From positions 124,001 through 188,000 of the forward strand of contig NZ_BJWG01000006.1 of the NCBI RefSeq assembly GCF_007990245.1: a stretch of DNA of 64,000 nt, given 5' to 3'. Positions 53,073 through 62,203 of the stretch are shown one piece after another. The stretch is from Cellulomonas composti. GTDB lineage: Bacteria > Actinomycetota > Actinomycetes > Actinomycetales > Cellulomonadaceae. How positions within the stretch are numbered: the stretch's first letter is position 1; every line of letters starts with the position of its first letter. The notes beneath the pieces were generated by a model. That model saw only the letters and a program-made list of their open reading frames with translations, was not told the DNA's origin and did not search any database. The translations under genes were made by a program, and so were the position numbers.

Positions 53073-54740
53073 ATGACCCCGACCCATCTGCGCCGCAGGT
53101 CGCTGCACATCCTGTGGTTCTTCGCCGGGGTGATCGCGCGGGTCGTGTGGTCGGACGTCGTGCTGCGCCGGATCGGTTTCGCGGCGCGGGTGCGGCGCAC
53201 GCGCCCCGAGCGCTACCGCCGCGAGGCCGTGCGGTTCCGGTCGCTGGCGATCCGGATGGGCGGCGTGATGATCAAGATCGGCCAGTTCCTCTCGTCGCGG
53301 CTCGACGTCCTGCCGCGCGAGATCACCGCCGAGCTGGCCGACCTGCAGGACGAGGTGCCGGCCGTGCCGTTCGACGCGATCGCCGCGCTCGCCGAGCAGG
53401 AGCTGGGCGCGCCGCTCGCCGAGCTGTTCGCCGACGTGTCGCCCACGCCGCTGGCCGCCGCGTCGCTCGGTCAGGTGCACCGCGCCCGGCTGCGCACCGA
53501 CGCCGACGGCCTCGGGTTCGTCGACGTCGTCGTGAAGGTGCAGCGGCCGGGGATCGCGACGGTCGTCGAGACCGACCTCGCGGCGCTCGGGCGGGTGGGC
53601 CGCTGGCTCATGCGCTACCGGCCGATCCGCCAGCATGCGGACGTGCCCGCGCTGCTGCGTGAGTTCGGCTCGACGCTGCGCGAGGAGATCGACTACCTGC
53701 ACGAGGCGGACAACGCCGAGACGTTCGCGACGAACTTCGCCGACGAGCCGGGCGTGCGCGTGCCGCGCGTCGTGCGCACCCTCAGCGCGCGGCGGGTGCT
53801 GACACTCGAGGACGTGTCCGGCATCAAGCTCACGGACTACGACGCGATCGAGGCGGCAGGGATCTCGCGCGCCGAGGTCGCCGACCGCCTCGTGCACACC
53901 TACCTGCGGCAGGTGTTCGACGACGGCTTCGTTCACGCCGACCCGCATCCCGGCAACCTGTTCGTCGAACCCGCGACCGCCGAGCACGGCTGGCGCCTGA
54001 CGTTCGTCGACTTCGGCATGGTGGCGCGCATCCCGCCGAGCGCGCGGGCGGGTCTGCGCGAGCTGCTCATCGGCGTGGGCACGCGCGACGCCGCACGGGT
54101 CGTCAAGGCGTACCAGCGGCTCGGGATGCTCCTGCCCGGCGCGGACCTGTCGGGCATCGAGGCGGCCGAGGCGCACGCGTTCGACCGGTTCTGGGGCATG
54201 TCGATGGACGAGCTGCGCAACGTCGACCGCCGCGAGGTGCACGCGTTCGCGCAGCAGTACCGCGAGCTCCTGCTCGACCTGCCGTTCCAGGTGCCGCAGG
54301 ACCTGATCTACACCGTGCGCACGGTCTCGATCCTGTCGGGCATGTGCACCGGTCTGAACCCCGAGTTCAACATCTGGCAGCACCTCGCGCCGTACGCGCG
54401 CACGCTCATCGACTCCGACTCCGCCGCGGGCGGTTCGTCGGCCTGGTGGGGCGAGATCGGTCAGGTGCTGCAGGCGCTCGTCGCGCTGCCGGGCCAGGCG
54501 AGCCGCACGCTCGCGCAGCTCGAGGGCGGCCGGCTGCGCGTGCGCGACGAGCAGACGACGAACGCGGTGCGCGCGGTCGGCCGCTCCGTGGACCGGCTCA
54601 CCGCGGCCGTCGTGGCGTCGGGCCTGGTCGTCGCGGGTGCGCTGCTCGTGGGCTCCGGCCACGTGGGCTGGGGCAACGTGCTGTTCGTCGCGTCGGGCGT
54701 CGCGCTGCTGCGCGTGCTCGTCGGCGGCCGACGACGCTAG
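53073..54740 (+). CDS. UbiB/AarF (ADCK)-family atypical kinase
   Basis: A 555-residue ABC1/UbiB protein. The KxGQ motif is in MGGVMIKIGQFLSSRLDVLP; the Ala-rich nucleotide loop in TPLAAASLGQVHRARL; kinase motifs are FVHADPHPGNLFVE and LTFVDFGMVARI. Two C-terminal membrane helices (about 505-550) anchor it. UbiB-family proteins support quinone or lipid metabolism through ATPase activity; in menaquinone-using actinobacteria the role is undefined. The ATG has GGAGG upstream. Confidence 0.9.
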   Translation: MTPTHLRRRSLHILWFFAGVIARVVWSDVVLRRIGFAARVRRTRPERYRREAVRFRSLAIRMGGVMIKIGQFLSSRLDVLPREITAELADLQDEVPAVPFDAIAALAEQELGAPLAELFADVSPTPLAAASLGQVHRARLRTDADGLGFVDVVVKVQRPGIATVVETDLAALGRVGRWLMRYRPIRQHADVPALLREFGSTLREEIDYLHEADNAETFATNFADEPGVRVPRVVRTLSARRVLTLEDVSGIKLTDYDAIEAAGISRAEVADRLVHTYLRQVFDDGFVHADPHPGNLFVEPATAEHGWRLTFVDFGMVARIPPSARAGLRELLIGVGTRDAARVVKAYQRLGMLLPGADLSGIEAAEAHAFDRFWGMSMDELRNVDRREVHAFAQQYRELLLDLPFQVPQDLIYTVRTVSILSGMCTGLNPEFNIWQHLAPYARTLIDSDSAAGGSSAWWGEIGQVLQALVALPGQASRTLAQLEGGRLRVRDEQTTNAVRAVGRSVDRLTAAVVASGLVVAGALLVGSGHVGWGNVLFVASGVALLRVLVGGRRR

Positions 54741-54745
54741 CCGCC

Positions 54746-54835
54746 CGTCGCCATCCTGCGCGTCGCCATCCTGCGCGTCGCCGCCTGCTCGTCGTCATCC
54801 TGCGCGCCGCCGCGTGCTCGTCGCGGTCGAAGCGC
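54746..54835. repeat. Short imperfect repeats after ubiB
   Basis: CGTCGCCATCCTGCG is repeated at 54746 and 54761, followed by degenerate copies (CGTCATCCTGCG near 54793, CGCCGCGTGCTCGTCG). No stop codon is contained. The 119-nt gap between convergent genes consists mostly of these repeats. Confidence 0.7.
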
Positions 54836-54859
54836 GTTGTCGCGCCGCGGCGCGCGGGC

Positions 54860-55093
54860 TCAGGCCTGCGCGCCCTTGTCGTCCATGCGCGTGATCGTCG
54901 CGTCGATGGCGCTGCGCCACGCGAGGAGCATCTCGCGCCGCGCGGCGTCCCGGTGCGTGAAGAACTCGGGCGGCAGGAACGTCTCCAGTCCCTTGCGCAG
55001 CTCGGTCCGGGCCGCGTGCAGGTGGGCGCGCACGTCCTCGGGGATCGGCCCTGGGATCGGTCCGTGCGTCGGGCGAGTGGTGCTCTCGGTCAT
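54860..55093 (-). CDS. Small conserved hypothetical protein
   Basis: A 77-residue helical protein: Pro-rich start (THGPIPGPIPEDVRAHL) then amphipathic helices (HAARTELRKGLETFLPPEFFTHRDAARREMLLAWRSAIDATITRMDD). The ATG has GAGGAG nine bases upstream. The helices could pack as a small dimer. Not recognised; possibly related to heat-shock/HSP20-adjacent small proteins, but this cannot be supported. It lies beside the 21-bp palindrome. Confidence 0.6.
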   Translation of the reverse strand: MTESTTRPTHGPIPGPIPEDVRAHLHAARTELRKGLETFLPPEFFTHRDAARREMLLAWRSAIDATITRMDDKGAQA

Positions 55094-55149
55094 GACCTGC
55101 TCCTCTCGATGCGCCCAGCATAGGCACGCACCCCTCCGCTCCAACCGTC

Positions 55150-55213
55150 GATGCAGGGATGGATGCAGCACCGGACGGCTGGACCCCGTCGATGCTGCAT
55201 CCATCCCTGCATC
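55150..55213. repeat. Perfect 21-bp inverted repeat (second member of the palindrome family)
   Basis: The left arm at 55150-55170 begins GATGCAGGGATGGATGCAG; its perfect reverse complement is at 55193-55213; the loop is 22 nt. The arm follows the same pattern (GATGCAG-2 nt-ATG-1 nt-ATGCAG) as the 19-bp arms at 27184 and 27404. Such a long perfect stem would also make a strong RNA hairpin at the 3' end of the DEAD-box message. Confidence 0.95.
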
Positions 55214-55230
55214 ACCGGTGCGAGGGCCGG

Positions 55231-55308
55231 GTCAGCGGGAGCGACGGTCGTCGCCGGTGGGAGGGCTGGGTCAGCGGGAGCGGCGGCCGTCGCCGGCGGG
55301 GGCGCCCG
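55231..55308 (-). repeat. 39-nt duplication of the DEAD-box gene 3' end
   Basis: The sequence from 55270 (stop and last codons of the helicase) recurs at 55231-55269 with a few changes; both begin GTCAGCGGGAGCGRCGG. The 39-nt period preserves the frame, so read-through would reach a copied stop after 13 codons. Confidence 0.8.
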
Positions 55309-56929
55309 AGGGCCGCCCGGCGCGGCGCGGGCCCGCGCTGCGACCGCTCGACGCACCCGCCGAGGAGCCCGGGCTCGAGTAGCCCGACGCGCCCGAGCTC
55401 GACGACGTGTAGACCTGCGTCGAGCCGCCCGATCGTGCACCTCGGGACTGCTGACCGCCGCCCGACGACGAGCGCGCGGGCTGCCGCGTGCCGGCACCCT
55501 GGCCGTCGCGCGATCCAGCGGCGCGGCTCGTCGTGCCCGCGCCGCTGCCGTTCGACCGCTGCGCGCCGGAGCGACCGGAGCCGGAGCCGGAGCCGGAGCC
55601 GACGTTCGCCGTGGCGGGCCGTCCGCCGCGGCGGCGACGGGACTGGCCCGCCGCTCCGTTCGTCGAGCCGGGGGCGTTCGAGGTGGCCGGGGCCGACGGG
55701 CCGCGACCGGTCGAACGCGGCGGCGCGGCAGGTGCCGGCGGCGCGACGTACGGCGCCGCGGGACCGACGAGCGCGACCAGCACGGGCGAACCGGGCCGCA
55801 CGGGCGTCGGCGTCGCGGTGATGCCGGCCTGACGGGTCATCGCCCGCACGTCGGCGAGCTGCTCGGGCAGCACGAGCGTGACGACCTCGCCGTCCGAGCC
55901 CGCACGCGCGGTGCGGCCCGAGCGGTGCAGGTAGGCCTTGTGCTCGGTCGGCGGGTCGACGTGCACGACGAGGCCGACGTCATCGACGTGGATGCCACGC
56001 GCGGCGATGTCCGTGGCGACCAGGACCTTCACGCCACCCGTCGAGAACGCCTCGAGGTTGCGCTCGCGCGCGTTCTGGCTGAGGTTGCCGTGCAGGTCGA
56101 CCGCCGGGATGCCGGCCGTCGTGAGCTGCTTGGCGAGCTTCTTGGCGGAGTGCTTGGTGCGCGTGAACAGCACGCGCCGCCCCGAGCCCGACGCCAGGTG
56201 GTGGATGACCTCGCGCTTGTCGGCGAGGTCCGCGACCGTCAGCACGTGGTGCGTCATCGCCGAGACCGGCGAGCGGTCGCTGTCGACCGAGTGGCGCAGC
56301 GGGTCGCGCAGGAACGCGGCGACCAGCTTGTCCACGCCGTTGTCGAGCGTCGCGGAGAACAGCATCCGCTGCCCGCCCTTCGGCGTCGCGGTGAGGATGC
56401 GCTTGACGCCGGGCAGGAAGCCGAGGTCGGCCATGTGGTCGGCCTCGTCGAGCACGGTGATCTGCACGTCGCCGAGCGAGACGACGCCCTGCTTCATGAG
56501 GTCCTCGAGCCGGCCCGGGCACGCGACGACGATGTCGACGCCGCCGCGCAGCGCCGACTCCTGCGGGCGCTGCGAGACGCCGCCGAAGATCGTCGTGACC
56601 CGCAGGCCCGCCGCCTGGGCGAGGGGCTCGAGGACGGCCGCGATCTGCGACGCGAGCTCCCTCGTCGGAGCCAGGACCAGACCGCGCGGACGGCTCGCGG
56701 TACGGCGAACGGGCGTCGTGCCGGGCACCAGACCCGCGAGGCGCGCGACGAGCGGGAGGCTGAACGCGAGCGTCTTGCCGGAGCCGGTGCGACCCCGGCC
56801 CAGCACGTCGCGGCCCTTCATCGTGTCGGGGAGCGTCGCGGCCTGGATCGGGAACGCGTCCGTCATGCCCTGCGCGGCGAGCGCACGGGCGAGGACCTCG
56901 GGCACGCCGAGGGAGGAGAAGCTGGTCAC
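55271..56929 (-). CDS. DEAD-box RNA helicase
   Basis: A 552-residue helicase. Q-motif and Walker A region FPIQAATLPDTMKGRDVLGRGRTGSGKTLAFSLPL, APTRELASQI, TVLDEADHMADLGF, FSATL, ATDIAARGIHVDDVGLVVHVDPPTEHKAYLHRSGRTARAG. Residues about 400-552 form a basic, Gly/Ser-rich disordered tail (RRRRGGRP, GSGSGSGRS) that probably binds RNA. The GTG start has AAGGCGA upstream. Such RhlE-like helicases act in ribosome assembly and cold adaptation. The 3' end is duplicated. Confidence 0.93.
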   Translation of the reverse strand: MTSFSSLGVPEVLARALAAQGMTDAFPIQAATLPDTMKGRDVLGRGRTGSGKTLAFSLPLVARLAGLVPGTTPVRRTASRPRGLVLAPTRELASQIAAVLEPLAQAAGLRVTTIFGGVSQRPQESALRGGVDIVVACPGRLEDLMKQGVVSLGDVQITVLDEADHMADLGFLPGVKRILTATPKGGQRMLFSATLDNGVDKLVAAFLRDPLRHSVDSDRSPVSAMTHHVLTVADLADKREVIHHLASGSGRRVLFTRTKHSAKKLAKQLTTAGIPAVDLHGNLSQNARERNLEAFSTGGVKVLVATDIAARGIHVDDVGLVVHVDPPTEHKAYLHRSGRTARAGSDGEVVTLVLPEQLADVRAMTRQAGITATPTPVRPGSPVLVALVGPAAPYVAPPAPAAPPRSTGRGPSAPATSNAPGSTNGAAGQSRRRRGGRPATANVGSGSGSGSGRSGAQRSNGSGAGTTSRAAGSRDGQGAGTRQPARSSSGGGQQSRGARSGGSTQVYTSSSSGASGYSSPGSSAGASSGRSAGPRRAGRPSGAPAGDGRRSR

Positions 56930-57158
56930 AGAGAAGTCGCCTTTCAGGCGTCGAGGGGCGCCCACCAGGCGACTGACACCCAGGACGCGGGCCCGCGCTG
57001 GTCCAACAGCCGCGCAAGAGCCGGACCCAGTATCCCCCACGACCGCCGGAATCCTGGTGTCGGCCTGCTCACAGTCGTGCGCGAGGGCGGCCCAAGGTCC
57101 CGCGCGGGGCCCCGGCGGGCGGCGCTAGCGTCGATCGAGCCCACCAGCGGGAGCGACG

Positions 57159-57635
57159 ATGACGAGCACCAAGGACGCGGCCGGCACCTTCCTCGAGGCG
57201 CGGCGGATCGCCGTCACGGGGGTGTCCCGCACGCCCGGCGGCCACGGCGGCAACGTCGTCTACACGCGCCTGCGCGAACTGGGCTACGACGTCGTCGCCG
57301 TCAACCCGAACGCCGACGAGGTCGAGGGCGACCACGCCTACCCCGACCTGGCCTCGGTCCCCGGCGGCGTCGAGGCCGTCGTGATCGCGACCCGCCCCGA
57401 GCACGCGCTCGCGACGGTACAGGAGGCCGTCGACCTGGGAGTCCGGCACGTCTGGATGCACCGCTCGGTGGACCGCGGGAGCGTCGACGACGAGGCCACG
57501 CGCCTGGGCCGCGAGCACGGCCTGACCGTCATCGACGGCGGTTGCCCGCTCATGTTCGGCGCCGCGTCCGACCGCGGTCACCGCATCATGTGCCGCCTCA
57601 TGACCCTGACGGGTCGCGTCCCGCGCACCGTGTAG
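57159..57635 (+). CDS. CoA-binding domain protein
   Basis: A 158-residue Rossmann-fold protein of the CoA_binding_2 family. IAVTGVSRTPGGHGGNVVYTRLRELGYDVVAVNPNADEVEGDHAYPDLASVP, AVVIATRPEHALATVQEAVDLGVRHVWMHRSV and LTVIDGGCPLMFG are the standard motifs. These proteins bind CoA and may regulate or store it; the exact role is unknown. It diverges from the DEAD-box gene. Confidence 0.88.
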   Translation: MTSTKDAAGTFLEARRIAVTGVSRTPGGHGGNVVYTRLRELGYDVVAVNPNADEVEGDHAYPDLASVPGGVEAVVIATRPEHALATVQEAVDLGVRHVWMHRSVDRGSVDDEATRLGREHGLTVIDGGCPLMFGAASDRGHRIMCRLMTLTGRVPRTV

Positions 57636-57681
57636 CCATCGGTCTCGTCGGGCACGGCGCACGACGAGAACGCCCGCGGGC

Positions 57682-58128
57682 TCACGCGGCGGGGCCGGGT
57701 GCCTCCCAGTCGCGCGGCGTGATCGCCGGGCGACCCGTCCACTCCTGCGCGAGCATCGGCGAGGAGATGAGCATGTCCGCGGTGGCGACGTTGCAGGCCA
57801 TCGGCACGTTCCACACCGCACCGATGCGCAGCAGCGCCTTCACGTCGGGGTCGTGGGGCTGCGGCTCGAGCGGGTCCCAGAAGAACACCAGCATGTCGAT
57901 GACGCCCTCGGCGATCTTCGCGCCGATCTGCTGGTCGCCGCCGACCGGGCCGGACAGCAACCGGGTGACGGGCAGGCCGAGCTCGTACTCGATCATCGTG
58001 CCGGTCGTGCCCGTCGCGTACAGGTGGTGCCGCGAGAGGGTGCCGCGGTTGAACTCTGCCCAGCGCAGCAGCTCGACCTTCTTGTTGTCGTGGGCGACGA
58101 GCGCGATGTGGTGCGCGACCTCGGGCAT
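57682..58128 (-). CDS. mgsA: Methylglyoxal synthase
   Basis: A 148-residue MgsA converting dihydroxyacetone phosphate to methylglyoxal and phosphate, a bypass relieving sugar-phosphate stress. [74 protein letters not shown] and [13 protein letters not shown] include the phosphate-binding Thr/Gly loop and the catalytic Asp in GGDQQ. Length is normal. Confidence 0.95.
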   Translation of the reverse strand: MPEVAHHIALVAHDNKKVELLRWAEFNRGTLSRHHLYATGTTGTMIEYELGLPVTRLLSGPVGGDQQIGAKIAEGVIDMLVFFWDPLEPQPHDPDVKALLRIGAVWNVPMACNVATADMLISSPMLAQEWTGRPAITPRDWEAPGPAA

Positions 58129-58236
58129 CTGGGCATCCTTCCAGCACGGCTGAAGCGACCCTGCGACCTACGGCTCACCCTAGATGCCGGCGGTGGCGTT
58201 CGTCGCTGCCCTCGTCGTCGGACCCCTACCGGCTGC

Positions 58237-60381
58237 TCAGACCACGCCCTCGGCGGCGAGCGCGTCCGCGAGCAGCTCCACCAGCGCCTCGAGCTGCACG
58301 TCCGTGGAAGAAGCTCCGTCCTCCTCGTCCGCACCGTCGAGCGCCCGAGCCGCGAGGCCCGACTTGCTGTCGATCAGAGCCGCGATCTTGGCGTCGATCG
58401 TCTGCGCGGCGATGATCCGCCACGCCGTCACGGGCTCGTCCTGGCCGATGCGGTGGATCCGGTCGATGGCCTGCGTCTGCTCGGCGTCGGTCCACGACAG
58501 CTCGGCCAGCACCATGTTCGAGGCGACCTGGAGGTTGATCCCCACGCCCGCGGCCGTCAGCGAGCACACGACGATCGACACCGCGGGGTCCTCGACGAAC
58601 GCCTTGATGTTCCGCTCGCGCACGCGGGTCGTCTGCTCGCCACGGATCGAGGCGTACGTGATGCCGCGCTCCGCGAACGTCTGCTCGGCCTGGTCCATGA
58701 CGTCGATGTGCTTGGCGAAGAACACGACCTTGCCGACGTTGCGCGCGAGCTGCGCGGCGTAGTCGGCGGCCAGCCCGGCCTTGGCCTGCCCGATCCGGCG
58801 CACCATCGTGAAGACGTTCTCGCCGCCGGCCTTCGAGCTCGAGTCCTTGAGCTCGGCCGCCGCGACCCGACGAGCGAGGTCGTGGTCGAGCCCGACGACG
58901 ACCTCGCCGCGCACCGCCACGGCGGAGCGGTAGTGGCTGACGAGCCGGGCCGCGAGCTTGGCCTCCGACGCGCGGATCGAGCGCCCGACCGCGCCGTCGA
59001 GCTCGACCGGCAGGTCCGCGACCCGACGAGCGGGGATGTCCGCGACCACGTCGACCTTGCGACGTCGCACGATCCCCATGTCGATCACCGCGGCCCGCGC
59101 GGCCGACGAGAACCCCGGGTCGGCCGGCGTGAGCCCGGTGTCCTCGAGCGCGGTCAGCAGCGTGCCGAGCGGCCGCTTGTCGTCGATCCAGCCGAGGAAC
59201 TGCCAGATGGCACGGAAGTCCTCGACGTCGTTGATGAGCGGTGTGCCCGTGAGCGCCATGAACAGCGGGCGCGGCGAGCGGGCCCGGATCCGCTCCGCGA
59301 TCGCCAGGACGTGCTGGGAGCGCTGCGAGCCCTTGTTCTTGATGAAGTGCGCCTCGTCGACGACCATGCCGCGGAACCCGAGGTCGCCGAGCCACCCGAC
59401 GTGCCGGTCGAGCAGCTCGTAGTTGACGATCACGACGTCCGCGAAGGCGTCGACCTTCTCGCCGTCGCCGTGCACCACCGTGGCCCGCCGGAACGGCGTC
59501 CACATCCCGACCTCGTGCGCCCAGTTCGTCTTGACGACGTTCGGCACGACGACCAGGAGCGGGTAGGCGTCGGCGGCCTGCGCCGCGAGCAGCGCCTGCG
59601 CGGTCTTGCCGAGGCCCGGCTCGTCGGCGAGCAGGAACGTCCGGTGCCCGCGGGCCGTCGCCGCGACGACCTGCGCCTGGTGCGGCATGAGCTGGCGGCC
59701 CAGCGGAGCCGACGCCGTGCGCCCGTCGGGCATCTCCATGCAGGCGGGCGCACCGGGCGAGGCCTGCTCGAACGCGCGGAACAACGGTTCGAGCAGCTCC
59801 CAGCCGGCCAACCGCCGCGGCTTGGCGGCGACACGCTCGGCCGCGGCCTCGAAGTTCGGCGCAAGGAACGGGTTGGCGAGCTGGCGCGAGACGACCGACT
59901 GCGGCACGACCCGCGGCGCGGTGCTCGTCGCCGCCGCCGCGACCGGCGGTGCGGGCTCCGGCTCGTCGGGCGGTTCCAGCCCTCCGGCGCGCATGATCGT
60001 CGCCTTGAAGGCACGTGCGGCGTCGGAGACCCTCGCGTCCTCGGCAAGCAGCGCGAGCAGCGACGTGTCCCGCGCGGCGGTCCTGGCCAGCAGCGTCGCC
60101 ACCCCGTCGAGCCGCTTGAGCTCCTCGGCGCGCCGCGGCCCGGCCAGGCTGCTGTCGCCCATCACCCGGGCCCGCTCCTCCCGCACGAGCAGACCCACGA
60201 CCTGGAACTTCGTGCGCACGGCAGGACGCGTCGGCGGTCGCTGCACGGTGCGGTCGATCTCGCGCGCGAGCTCGGCGAGCACGGGGATCATGCCCTTCTC
60301 GGCAGACCGCCCCGAGCCCCTCGCCTGCTGGCCGGCGTCCGTGCGCGCGCGACCCGACCCGCGCTGGCCTGCTCGTGCCAC
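58237..60381 (-). CDS. SNF2-family DEAD/H helicase (SMARCAL1-like)
   Basis: A 714-residue Swi2/Snf2 ATPase. Motif I is ADEPGLGKTAQALLAAQAA, motif II VVDEAHFIKN, motif III ALTGTPLIND; the second lobe has VVFFAKHIDVMDQ, IRGEQTTRVRERNIKAF, VVCSLTAAGVGINLQVASNMVLAELSWTDAEQTQAIDRIHRIGQ. The N-terminal 200 residues are helical and unassigned. The GTG start has GAGGAGG upstream; a nearby ATG in another frame encodes only a short peptide. Compact annealing-helicase-like proteins of this type stand alone or in defence or repair loci. Confidence 0.9.
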   Translation of the reverse strand: MARAGQRGSGRARTDAGQQARGSGRSAEKGMIPVLAELAREIDRTVQRPPTRPAVRTKFQVVGLLVREERARVMGDSSLAGPRRAEELKRLDGVATLLARTAARDTSLLALLAEDARVSDAARAFKATIMRAGGLEPPDEPEPAPPVAAAATSTAPRVVPQSVVSRQLANPFLAPNFEAAAERVAAKPRRLAGWELLEPLFRAFEQASPGAPACMEMPDGRTASAPLGRQLMPHQAQVVAATARGHRTFLLADEPGLGKTAQALLAAQAADAYPLLVVVPNVVKTNWAHEVGMWTPFRRATVVHGDGEKVDAFADVVIVNYELLDRHVGWLGDLGFRGMVVDEAHFIKNKGSQRSQHVLAIAERIRARSPRPLFMALTGTPLINDVEDFRAIWQFLGWIDDKRPLGTLLTALEDTGLTPADPGFSSAARAAVIDMGIVRRRKVDVVADIPARRVADLPVELDGAVGRSIRASEAKLAARLVSHYRSAVAVRGEVVVGLDHDLARRVAAAELKDSSSKAGGENVFTMVRRIGQAKAGLAADYAAQLARNVGKVVFFAKHIDVMDQAEQTFAERGITYASIRGEQTTRVRERNIKAFVEDPAVSIVVCSLTAAGVGINLQVASNMVLAELSWTDAEQTQAIDRIHRIGQDEPVTAWRIIAAQTIDAKIAALIDSKSGLAARALDGADEEDGASSTDVQLEALVELLADALAAEGVV

Positions 60382-60941
60382 ATGTCCTCCTCAAGCATCA
60401 GCCATCCACCGGACCTGGGCGACTCTGCGCTCACGTCCGCACCGCACCTGCACCGCGGCATCCCGCGCTGCAGCCTTCTCGCGCGCCGCGCCCGACGAGC
60501 CGACGACTCGCCCGGCCACGCCCTCGCCGGTCCGCCGGCGCGGACCGCCCGCGAGGAGCGCCGACGCCGGCTCGACGACACCGGCGCCGTCACGCACCTG
60601 ACCCCGCGCGCCGTGCGCCTGGGCAGACCTCGGACACCACCTGAGGAACACGGCGACGACGTCCCCGCAGCCTGCGGCGACGCGACCCGAGAGTCGTCGA
60701 CCGGCGGCTCGACCGCGCCGAATGCCGCCCGTTCCCCGCTTGTCGCGGCGAGCCCGGCTCACGACGTGCTCACCACGTCCACAACCCCCGCGAGACGCAT
60801 CCTAAGACCATCCCGACCGACAACCGCTGCACGCGCGAAATGAGCTGGGTGATTGGCCGCGGCCGACGTGCCAGGCGTGCGCACCATGGCCACTCGGCGA
60901 ATGAGCGCGTGGCTGTGGGTCCCGCGCACTACTCTGCGGTC
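60382..60941. other. 560-nt divergent intergenic region
   Basis: It lies between the SNF2 gene (minus) and the antitoxin gene (plus). A short perfect stem CGGTCCG/CGGACCG occurs at 60527-60546. A good -10 box TACTCT (60930-60935) lies 6 nt before the antitoxin ATG, predicting a leaderless message. I see no credible gene, RNA or long repeat in the rest; its composition resembles out-of-frame coding DNA, so a decayed gene is possible. Confidence 0.4.
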
Positions 60942-61628
60942 ATGGCCGATCAGCGTGACGACACGACGTTCGTCGCCCCGCTGTACACGTTGACCGAGGC
61001 CGCCCGGATCGTCCGCGTGCCGGCGGCGACGCTGCACAACTGGGCTCGCGGCTACGTGTTCAAGGACGTCGACGGCCACCAGCGCTCGTCGCCGGCGCTC
61101 GTCACGACGACCCGCGGTGGACGCGGAGCGGTCGTGCCGTTCGTCGGGCTCAGCGAGGCGTACGTGCTGGCCGCGTTCCGCGCGGCGGGCGTTCCGATGC
61201 AGCGCATCCGCCCGGCCCTGGAGCGTCTGGAGCACGAGTTCGGCATGCACGCGGCGCTCAGCAGCGAGCAGCTCAAGACCGACGGCGCCGAGGTGCTGTG
61301 GCAGTACCGCGACCGGGACGACGACGGCGACGTCATCGACAGCCTCGTCGTGGTCCGCAGCGGACAACCCGTGTTCAAGGAGGTCGTCGAGCAGTTCCTG
61401 CAGACGATCACCTATCGCGACGGTCGCGTCGCGCTCATCCGGCTCCCCCAGTACCCGACGCCGGTGATCGTCGACCCCCGTCGCAACTTCGGTGCACCGA
61501 CGGTCGAGAGCCGCGGCATCCGCGTCGCCGACATCCTCGACCGGGTGCGTGCGGGCGAGCCAGCCGGCGACGTGGCCGACGACTTCCTCCTCCCGGTCCG
61601 CGACGTCGAAGCGCTCGCAGCCGCCTGA
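60942..61628 (+). CDS. HTH/DUF433-domain antitoxin
   Basis: A 228-residue antitoxin-like regulator. The N-terminus YTLTEAARIVRVPAATLHNWARGYVF is a MerR-like helix-turn-helix; the C-terminus (PQYPTPVIVDPRRNFGAPTVESRGIRVADILDRVRAGEPAGDVADDFLLPVRDVEAL) is DUF433, found in antitoxins paired with PIN-like toxins. The message is probably leaderless. The adjoining toxin frame at 61642 is broken, leaving the antitoxin apparently without an active partner. Confidence 0.85.
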   Translation: MADQRDDTTFVAPLYTLTEAARIVRVPAATLHNWARGYVFKDVDGHQRSSPALVTTTRGGRGAVVPFVGLSEAYVLAAFRAAGVPMQRIRPALERLEHEFGMHAALSSEQLKTDGAEVLWQYRDRDDDGDVIDSLVVVRSGQPVFKEVVEQFLQTITYRDGRVALIRLPQYPTPVIVDPRRNFGAPTVESRGIRVADILDRVRAGEPAGDVADDFLLPVRDVEALAAA

Positions 61629-61641
61629 GCCCGCTCGCACT

Positions 61642-62044
61642 GTGGCGATCTTCTTCCTCGACCGGGGACTCGGGGTCGCGCCTGCTCCCGGACGGCCTCC
61701 GTGCGATCGGCTGGGAGCTGACGACGATGGACGAGCGGTACGGCGTGGACCGCAGCCAGGAGATCTCCGACACCGACTGGATCCGCGACGCCGCAGTTCG
61801 CGGCGAGTGCATCCTCACGAAGGACTCCGCGATCGCGCGTCGGCCCGCCGAAGCCCTCACGGTGTACACCTGCTCCGCGCGCGTGTTCACGATCAGGAAC
61901 GCACGCTTGACCGGCCCGCAGATGCTCGACCTGCTCGTCGCCAGCTCGGCGTCGATCCAGCGGTTCGCCGCTCGCGTCGACGGCCCGTACGTCGCGGCCA
62001 TCCGACCCTCCCGGATCGAACGACTCCGGCTCAACTACCCGTGA
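61642..62044 (+). pseudogene. PIN-like toxin gene with one-base frameshift
   Basis: From GTG 61642 the frame reads VAIFFLDRGLG, the expected start of a PIN-like (Mut7-C/DUF5615-type) toxin, then loses homology after CTC GGG. From the G4 run at 61672-61675 the +1 frame continues SRLLPDGLRAIGWELTTMDERYGVDRSQEISDTDWIRDAAVRGECILTKDSAIARRP and runs to the stop at 62044 with LRLNYP, the normal family end. Removing one G restores a 133-residue toxin with acidic residues in FLDRG, TMDERYG, DTDWI and LTKD. It starts 13 nt after the DUF433 stop. Mutation, sequencing error or frameshifting are all possible. Confidence 0.8.
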
Positions 62045-62203
62045 GCCCGCGCGCTCCAAGCCGCCGAGCTGCACAAAGCTCGAGACTCCTGCACAGGATG
62101 ACTTGAGAACACCGTCTTGCCACGGTCCCGAACACCGACGGCTTGGGCCGGCTACTGCTGCGGCCCTGGCCGCCCTGGGTGCGGCTGGCGGGTCGGCGCG
62201 CCC

